The notes under the pieces: model-generated
Told to the model about the DNA's origin: nothing
Seen by the model: only the letters and a program-made list of their open reading frames with translations
Database searches by the model: none
NCBI GenBank assembly: GCA_037951105.1
Contig: JBAMJV010007743.1
Span: 1 to 64,000, forward strand
Length of the DNA: 64,000 nt
Origin: Echinarachnius parma
Taxonomy: Eukaryota > Echinodermata > Echinoidea > Clypeasteroida > Echinarachniidae
Direction of reading: 5' to 3'
Translations under genes and position numbers: made by a program
Shown: piece by piece, positions 56,207-64,000 of the stretch
Position numbering within the stretch: position 1 is the first letter of the stretch
Layout of the letters: each line of letters starts with the position of its first letter

Positions 56207-59200
56207 TACATACATGATCGATATATAATTTGCAAATAATTAAAGATCGATTGAAACCGTAACATTACACACGAAAATCTAGATCGATTAGAAACAACAC
56301 GTATTTTTAATTTTTTTTCTTATGATTAATTTCATAATTTTCTTTAAACTTGTGTTAAACATATTTAACACATGAAATTATTTAATTAAATTGACTATCA
56401 ATAATCAACTATGTAAGACTTACATAGACTACTGTCTGGACTACATATTATCGTTACCCCAGCAAATATTGATTCAATAGTATTACAATTTTAAAATTAT
56501 ATAAATGAATTAGTACTTGTTAAACAGTGTCACATTGTCTAAATTTCACTCAAAATTCTGAGTAAAATTTTGTAGCAACTCGTCTATCTAAACGAGCTGC
56601 AAAACTATTTGGCAATATCGAGGACATATCAACATTACAGAAACGAAAGTACGTGAGGCTGTAAAGTGTCTAACTCCACGAAAATTACTTGGAGCTTTCT
56701 GGTTCTCTTCTACCGTGTTGTCTTGTATTCATTACGATTAATATAATTATCTTTATAAAAAAACTAAAAATATATTCCATGAATAATATAATTAATGTTT
56801 TAATACAAATTCAAATAATAAAAAAATCGTGATACTTTTACGTATAACATATTATATCAGATATTATAGCCAATATTTGAAATTTATGAAAATGGATAAA
56901 TCCTTAGTCCAGTCTAGTTATTTTGCCTCTCTCTCTCCCTCTACCATTTTTTTTTGTCCTGTTGCTCGTGGTATTTTCCTGCTTCTCTAGTCATTATTTA
57001 GAAGTCAGTAGATTTTAGTACACTTAGTTTTGTTTACATTTTTCTCAGTTCATTAGTTAGTTTAGTTTGTAAGCAGTATTCTTATCTGACGAGTTTGTTG
57101 ATTTAGGACATATTCGTCATAAGCTACTCATGAGGGACCTTAATTCCACAAGATTTGCTTCCAGCCAAGGTCACCTCATCTTTCTATTGTAATGTCATAT
57201 TATGTCAACTTGTTATATTCACGTCATATTTGAAATGTGTGCTATGAAAGAAAGATAAATAAACTTGAAACTTGAAACTTGAAATACCTACATGATCGAT
57301 ATATAATTTGCTTATAATTGAAGATCGATAGAAAACACAACATTACACACGAAAATCTCGATCGATTAAAAACAACACATATTTTGTACTTTTTTCTTAT
57401 GATTAATGTCGTAATTTTCTTTAAACTTGTGTTACACATATTTAAAATTTAAAAATAATCTAAATAAACTAACTATGAATAATTAGATATTTAATACATA
57501 CATACACTACATATTATAGTTACCCCAGAAAATATTGATTCAATAGTATTACTATTTTAACCAATATTAGAATAATATGAACATGGATAAGTACTTGTTA
57601 AACAATGTCACATTGTCTAAATTTCACTCAAAATTCTGAGTAAAATTTTGTAGCAACTCGTCTATCTAAACGAGCTGCAAAACTATTTGGCAATATCGAG
57701 GACATATCAACATTACACAAACGAAAGTACGTGAGGCTGTAAAGTGTCTAACTCCACGAAAAGTACTTGGAGCTTTCTGGTTCTCTAATACCGTGTTGTC
57801 TTGTATTCATTACGATTAATATAATTATCTTTATACAAAACTAAACATATATTCCATGAATAATATAATTAATGTTTTAATACAAATTTAAATAAAAAAC
57901 TCGTGATACCTTTACGTATAAAATATAATTCTTGTCCCTGAACGATAGCAATCAGATATTTATAGCCAATATCTGAAATTTATGAAAATGAATGAGTCCT
58001 TAATCCAGTCTAGTTATTTTGCCTCTCTCTCTCCCTCTACCATTTTTTTTTTGTCCTGTTGCTCGTGGTATTTTCCTGCTTCTCTAGTCATTATTTAGAA
58101 GTCAGTAGATTTTAGTACACTTAGTTTTGTTTACATTTTTCTCAGTTCATTAGTTAGTTTAGTTTGTAAGCAGTATTCTTATCTGACGAGTTTGTTGATT
58201 TAGGACATACTCGTCATAAGCTACTCATGAGGGACCTTAATTCCACAAGATTTGCTTCCAGCCAAGGTCACCTCATCTTTCTATTGTAACGTCATATTAT
58301 GTCAACTTGTTATATTCACGTCATATTTGTAATGTGTGCTATGAAAGAAAGATAAAAAAACTTGAAACTTGAAACTTGATATACATACATGATCGATCTA
58401 TAATTTGCTTATAATTAAAGATCGATTGAAACCGTAACATTACACACGAAAATCTAGATCGATTAGAAACAACACGTATTTTTAATTTTTTTTCTTATGA
58501 TTAATTTCATAATTTTCTTTAAACTTGTGTTAAACATATTTAACACATAAAATTATTTAATTAAATTGACTATCAATAATGAACTATGTAAAACTTACAT
58601 AGACTACTGTCTGGACTACATAAATTATTATCGTTACCCCAGCAAATATTGATTCAATAGTATTATAATTTTAACCAATATCTGAAAATTATATAAATGA
58701 ACTAGTACTTGTTAAACAGTATCACATTGTCTAAATTTCACTCAAAATTCTGAGTAAAATTTTGTAGCAACTCGTCTATCTAAACGAGCTGCAAAACTAT
58801 TTGGCAATATCGAGGACATATCAACATTACAGAAACGAAAGTACGTGAGGCTGTAAAGTGTCTAACTCCACGAAAATTACTTTCTGGTTCTTTTCTACCG
58901 TGTTGTCTTGTATTCATTACGATTAATATAATTATCTTTATACAAAACTAAAAATATATTCCATGAATAATATAATTAATGTTTTAATACAAATTCAAAT
59001 AAAACAAAATCGTGATACTTTTACGTATAAAATACAATTCTTGTCCCTGAACAACAGCAATCAGATATTTATAGCCAATATCTGAAATTTATGAAAATGG
59101 ATAAGTCCTTAGTCCAGTCTAGTCTAGTCATACATGATCGATATATAATTTGCTTATAATTGAAGATCGATAGAAAACACTACATTACACACGAAAATCT

Positions 59201-60266
59201 CGATCGATTAAAAACAAAACATATTTTGTACTTTTTTCTTATGATTAATGTCGTAATTTTCTTTAAACTTGTGTTACACATATTTAAAATATAAAAATAA
59301 TCTAAATAAATTAACTATGAATCATCGAATATTTAATACATACATACACTACATATTATAATTACCGCAGAAAATATTGATTCAATAGTATTACAATTTT
59401 AACCTATATCAGAATAATATGAACATGGATAAGTACTTGTTAAACCAGTTGTTAGACGTCAAATTTTCACTCAAAATTCTTGAGTACAATTTTGTACCAG
59501 CTCGTGCTATCTAAACGAGCTGCAAAACTATAATTATGGCAAATATTAGGGACATACCAACATTTTAGAAACGTAAGGCTTGTAAAGTGTCTAACCCCAC
59601 GAAAATTACTCAGAACCCTCTGGGTCTCTCCTACCGTATTGTTTAGCTTATGGTAAGAGAAGAATAAAATAGGGTTAGATTTAGATTGTCCAAATGTCTC
59701 TTTAGTATGAAGATACTCAAGAACGTTAATGAACGGTCATAAACCTCATAGACATCATACAGTAATTCGTTATAAAAAGCTGACTCAAATGTTCGCTTTT
59801 TTAACCAGGAAAGCAGTGTTCTTTTTCAATTTTTCCAATTAAATTCCATTTATTCTTGCTTCCAACAAAACATTACAAATGAATAATGATAATTTGCACA
59901 AAATAGGGATATACATATTGGACACTTTCCCACATATATCTTACAATGATTTTGGTATAGAATTGAAGTCTCATATATAATTTTGGGCAATTTCTGACAT
60001 TTTACAGGTGCACCTTAAAAGGAATAGTTGTGTTTGGGTATGCACCACAAAAATAAAAATGAAAAACTGAGTGTCAAATTAGAAAGAGCATACAGTTTTG
60101 ATGAGAGAATAAACTTTATTTGATCAAAATCGGTTCAGAGACAGCTGACATATCCGTAAATATAACTATTTGTTATTATTGTGGGGCCCCACAATAATTC
60201 ATTAATTTTGAACCTGCTGTTAAAATAAGAACAAAACATGTTTTTAAATAGTTGTTGATGATCTTA

Positions 60267-60293
60267 GGGGGGGGGGGGGGGGGGGGGGGGGGG
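60267..60293. repeat. G27 homopolymer
   Basis: Uninterrupted run joining an AGGAATAGTT-family fragment (60013-60260) to the last diverged array unit. Confidence 0.95.
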
Positions 60294-60497
60294 ACATAAT
60301 GGCCTCCAGCCGTAGAAAGACTTCAAACAGCCCGGCCTTTTTTCCCTTTTAGCTCTTGAAATACTTACATGATCGATATGAATTTTGCTTGTAATTAAAG
60401 ATCGATAGAAAACATAACATTACACACGAAAATCTAGATCGATTAGAAAAAAACGTTTTAAAACAATTTTTCATTATGATTAATGTCATTATTTTCT

Positions 60498-60680
60498 TTA
60501 ACTCTTTGTGCGCTGTGCAGTAGATCCCCCGTCGCCAGATTTTTTTAGGCGCGCACGCGCGCGCGCGCCGCACGCATCGTATATTGTATGCGCGCGCGCG
60601 CCGCAAACATCGTTGTCTGTGACTAAAGTCGAACGAAGCGCGCCCGCCGCTGTTTGTGACTAAAGTCGAACGAAGCTTGT
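60498..60680 (-). mobile_element. CpG-rich MITE, second copy, inserted in array unit
   Basis: Inverted copy of 21408-21578 with CTCTTTGTGCGCTGTGCAG, alternating CGCGCG runs (60553-60570, 60590-60603) and two GACTAAAGTCGAACGAAG blocks. The array unit without it reads TTTCTTTAAACTTGTGTTAC (57418), so the insertion point is visible; the right terminus is missing. Confidence 0.8.
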
Positions 60681-60850
60681 GTTACATAGTTTTAAAATAC
60701 AATGATAATCTACCGGTAAGTAAAATACCTATAAATAATCAAACATATATTACGTACAATACATATTTAATGTTTGCCGTTGAAAATATTGATTTGATAG
60801 TATTACAGCTCGTGATATTTAAACTAGTTGCAAAACTATATGAATATAAA

Positions 60851-61372
60851 CAGGGTGGCCCCCCAAAAACGGAACGGGGCACTTCCCAAAATATAGTAAT
60901 AACATGATTATGTCCATCGGATAGGGTGTCTTTTACAATTAAAACGATACCAAAAACAGTCATTTTGGTCGTGTAGTTTTTCTTTTAGGGCCCTGTGAGT
61001 GACACAATGCATGCCAGGTTCCCATTTTTGTCAATTTTACCAAGTCAGTGCCTGATAAATCGGCCCGTCAAGGTATTGAACAACTATGCCCATTCTCTCG
61101 GCACACAGCTGAATGCACACTAACAATGGCGCGCGTATTGCTCGTTGTATTACGGGCAGTAAGTGCGATTTATCAGACACTGACTTGGTAAAAAATTATA
61201 AAAATGGGAACCTGACATGGTGTCACTCACAGGGCCTTAAAACAAAAACTACACGACCAAAATGACTGTTTTCGGTATCATTTTTCATTGGAAAAGACAC
61301 CCTATCCGATGGACATAATCATTTTGTTACTTTATTTTGGGAACTGGCCCGTTCCGTTTTTTGGCCACCCTG
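60851..61372. mobile_element. 522-bp fold-back element (CAGGGTGGCC), copy 2
   Basis: Same ends and interior as 22518-23046, including GGAACGGGGCACTTCCCAAA and GTGTAGTTTTT. TA is present at 61373-61374, but the left flank reads AA. Confidence 0.87.
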
Positions 61373-61456
61373 TATAAGAAGGCCGTTTGACGAACCCGTT
61401 TTCTTTCAAGTTTGATGACGTGGTAAGAACACAATAATAAGTAATTGTATTCTTAA

Positions 61457-61780
61457 GGCCTGGTCACACAGGACACGACTAGACCCACGAATGCAGTACG
61501 CATTTGTACGAATCTATGGCAAGCCGTTTTAACATTTATTCCTATTTCTTGATATCAAGAATTGATTTATTGATATCAAGAATGCATTTTTTGATATCAA
61601 GAATTACCAATGCTTAACAACAGAAAAGTATTTCTTGATATCAAGAATTGTATTTCTTGATATCAAGAATTGAATTCTTGATATCAAGAAATAGGAATAA
61701 ATGTTAAAAACGGCTTGCCATAGATTTGTACCAATGCGTACTGCATTCGTGGGTCTAGTCGTGTCCTGTGTGACCAGGCC
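61457..61780. mobile_element. 324-bp TTAA-flanked MITE with TTCTTGATATCAAGAA core
   Basis: TTAA at 61453-61456 and 61781-61784. About 105 bp of almost perfect inverted repeat starting GGCCTGGTCACACAGGACAC and reaching GGCAAGCCGTTTT. The centre holds six (T)TGATATCAAGAA palindromic units, most of them full TTCTTGATATCAAGAA. A fragment of the same core and flank is at 53140-53200. Confidence 0.93.
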
Positions 61781-61784
61781 TTAA

Positions 61785-62748
61785 CATAGGGTAAGAGTAG
61801 GGAATTGGAGACCCTTAAGCAAATATGCATAATTTACATAAACATGAATAATGTCAGTAACGTCTACTCTTTATTTAGTAATATAATTGTGGTCATGAAT
61901 TAACTGATTAATAAGATAACAAGGATTAATGATGTAGGTAATGAGGGACAATTACAAATCAATACATTTTCAATACAATTTGAGTAAAATGAAATTAAAT
62001 GTAAAAAACTGTTGAAAACTGCTAGTCCACTATGAAGGCATGTGTAATAAAATGTAAATCAATGAAGCCGCGAGCTATCGAATCTGGCAGATTCTTCTTC
62101 AGGCGTACAAATGACAGTTAACTGTACTCAACATAGAATGAAATTAGCATAATCGACATACCCAACAAACGGCCGCATTTTGGTGTCCCCCAGGTCTACA
62201 CACATTATTGATCAGACACCATTCTTCATGTGCACTGCATCACCTATTCACTGCACACAATGGCCAATAGCTGCTGCGTTTTGTGGTGGGTGGCCCACTT
62301 CATAAACTTCCTTTTAAAGGGACAGGCCCTCTTTTTACAAAACGTCTGAATAGTTTCCAGTTGACGGATGGGGATGAATGTAACACACACAAAATAATCG
62401 AACAGCCCTGTAATTTGGATTTTACGAATGAAAAACGAATGCGTCCCTCCATCAAACTATATATCGGTCAAAGGAGTTTAACTGATTAAGCATAACAATA
62501 TTGTACTTATTCTTGTAAAGGTATTGTAAAGCCGACATTTGTAAAGGTATGTCACGGAAAAAGATCTCAAAAATGAAGAATATATAATTACATGTAGTCA
62601 GTTTAAGCGAGGTTTGGTTATTTTGTTTAGTATTCGCTTATGCCGTTATTTGTGCGCGGGTCACGTAGGGGTCACGCATAGCAATGTGGTACTCCGTGGA
62701 ATCCGTGTGCGAACTTTATCACCGGGTGAATACACGTATAATGCACAA
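61785..62748. other. No gene seen
   Basis: AT-rich DNA without exon-like frames or repeats matched elsewhere. Confidence 0.4.
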
Positions 62749-62752
62749 TTAA

Positions 62753-63288
62753 AGGGATAGTTTAGTTTTGGTAAGGCTGAACTTTAGTACCCCAAACCGG
62801 GACAGTAACATTATAAACTAATAGTTATTACTCCACCATGCTCGAAAGGTATACAAAATTACAAACGACTATGTAAAACGCCCGTTATCATTCAAAAAGA
62901 GCCATTAAAACACAAGAGGGCGCTCTCTAAAAAGGCATTGGTTTAAACCATTTTTCATACAAAATTATGCATGTGATCTTTTATTGAAATAATGATTAGG
63001 TAGATAGATCATCAACAACTATTTAAAAAACGCTTTTGAACATTTTTGAAAAAGTGTAAGCATTTTTTGAATTTTTTGAAAAAATCATCTAATTATTTGG
63101 GCCCCAAATAATTATAAGATCAGATATATTTATTGATATTTCAGCCGTTTCTGGACCGATTTTGACCAAATAAAGTTTATTCTGCCATTAAAATTACATG
63201 TTCTCTCAAATTCGACACTCAGTTTTTCATTACCTCACAAAAAAATTGTGATGTGCAGCGCCCTCTCTACCAAAACTAAACTACCCCT
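62753..63288 (+). mobile_element. Complete 536-bp TTAA-flanked element, copy 2
   Basis: TTAA at 62749-62752 and 63289-63292. The same ends, length and internal order (TCCACCATGCTCGAAAGGTA, GGGCCCCAAATAATT, AAATAAAGTTTATTCTGCC) as 54978-55513. Confidence 0.92.
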
Positions 63289-63842
63289 TTAAACGTTGGA
63301 CGACGGTTTATTAGTTTTAGGTCTATAACTCCACGAAAAAGAGATTTCAAGCCCTAATTTGTTTAGGCATGCTGTTACATGACATTTTCTTTCATATGAG
63401 ACAATAACCTCGCAACTTTTGAAATTTGGCTTGCAAAAGAGGAACTGTCCCTTTAAGACTACTTTTACGGGCCATCCCTTAATTATGTGAATACATCACA
63501 ACATTCATTGAAAATTGGGTTTTTATATCAGAGCAAAATTTTACGATCAAAATTGCGTCCTTTGTAAATGTTGCAAGTTTTCCCGGAGAAATGACGCACT
63601 GAAGTCTTCAAAATGAGCCGCATATATTATATGCAGGAGTGTTGTTAGAAGCCGTAGATGGCGCTATAGCAACATCGCAGCTAGAGTCCCTTTATAGAGA
63701 GAGTTGCGACATCTATTGTCCACAAATGGATACAAAATGGCAAAAGGAATTTAACCCACTGAATGCTCAAAGAGGTTCAGTCATAGTTTAGCGCATTGTT
63801 GAACTCAGCACTGCTGCATTTGCACCACATGCATGCCGCAAC
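63289..63842. other. No gene seen
   Basis: Mixed sequence without exon-like frames; nothing matched elsewhere. Confidence 0.4.
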
Positions 63843-63846
63843 TTAA

Positions 63847-64000
63847 AGGGATATAGTAACTTTGTTTACATGTGCAAAAGTGATGAGTGGTTAAAACAAT
63901 GTATATTGTTGTTATCTGATATGTCCACTAGGTGTTGTGTGAAAATTTCAAGTTAAATGGACGTTATATGGCCGAGTAATGAGCAAAAATGCAAAGTGAT
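63847..64000 (+). mobile_element. TAGTAACTTTG-family repeat, cut by window end
   Basis: TTAA (63843-63846), AGGGATATAGTAACTTTGT, GTGATGAGTGGTTAAAAC, ATGGACGTTATATGGCCGAG and AAAAATGCAAAGTGAT, as in 33631-33780. Confidence 0.75.

Larger units (their letters stand above)
55520..60480 (+). repeat. Tandem array of about 1.1-kb units (GATCGATATATAATTTGC / LINE tail)
   Basis: Unit heads (CATGATCGAT(A/C)TATAATTTGC) at 56216, 57291, 58387 and 59136, with diverged heads at 55527 and 60367. Each full unit then has GAGTAAAATTTTGTAGCAAC, GTCTAACTCCACGAAAA and TCCTGTTGCTCGTGGTATTT, and ends in a LINE-like tail AAATAAACTTGAAACTTGAA (56185, 57258, 58353). Units of about 1,075 and 1,096 bp, then two of different length (749, 1,230). 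No ORF. Confidence 0.85.

Noticed and set aside
6361-64000. Possible CRISPR array or bacterial insertion
   Set aside because: No regular repeat-spacer pattern; tandem repeats are contiguous. Spliced genes, LINE tails and microsatellites are those of an animal genome.

Overview
This is a low-GC, repeat-saturated stretch of an animal nuclear genome. Introns are phase-consistent GT-AG, coding exons are short and far apart, and there are many non-autonomous DNA transposons, LINE 3' ends and microsatellites. A TMEM272-like gene, ubiquitin-like genes and abundant fold-back elements suggest a marine invertebrate deuterostome (echinoderm or hemichordate), but the sequence alone does not prove the phylum. 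No bacterial or viral gene organisation is present, and most long open frames are chance frames inside repeats.

Four protein-coding loci can be supported. (1) At 2-289 (+) is the 3' end of a ubiquitin-like gene cut by the window edge. It has a clear ubiquitin fold and a diglycine at the ubiquitin position, followed by five more residues. (2) At 12984-9284 (-) is a two-exon ubiquitin-like gene of 208 codons, with a possible in-frame upstream exon at 13596-13385. Its disordered N-terminus carries two DSGLGS motifs, and its last strand is duplicated by a 51-bp tandem repeat just before an RARGGGGG tail. It is tail-to-tail with locus 1. (3) At 28678-23263 (-) is a complete six-coding-exon TMEM272-like gene of 246 codons with four membrane segments and three PPxY motifs. 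Partial copies of its last exon lie in tandem inside its last intron. (4) From 33579 (+) a gene with a non-coding first exon and two phase-matched coding exons (36084-36334, 41826-41949) runs on, probably past the right edge. I do not recognise its product.

The rest is mobile DNA. TTAA-flanked fold-back elements are frequent (6982, 8166, 9873, 18342, 19253, 21408, 39230, 54978, 61457, 62753). TA-flanked fold-backs lie at 22068, 22518, 46815 and 60851. A 9-bp-duplication element lies at 17710, and a 1.3-kb GC-rich fold-back lies at 28757-30043 beside the TMEM272 start exon. LINE remnants lie at 958-1650, 4640-5440, 50770-51350 and in the 55.5-60.4 kb tandem array. A very large inverted repeat (arms about 1.05 kb, outer ends 42746 and 49980) encloses nested elements. 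One of these is interrupted by another element whose empty target site survives 145 bp away. Long C or G homopolymers, up to 37 nt, recur in a repeat family that also contains GCTTCGCTCCCTC.

The strongest leads are the two divergent ubiquitin-like genes with diglycine-plus-extension tails, the tandem terminal exons of the TMEM272-like gene, a splice-created ATG-TGA start-stop upstream of the 36-kb gene, and the nested giant inverted repeat.
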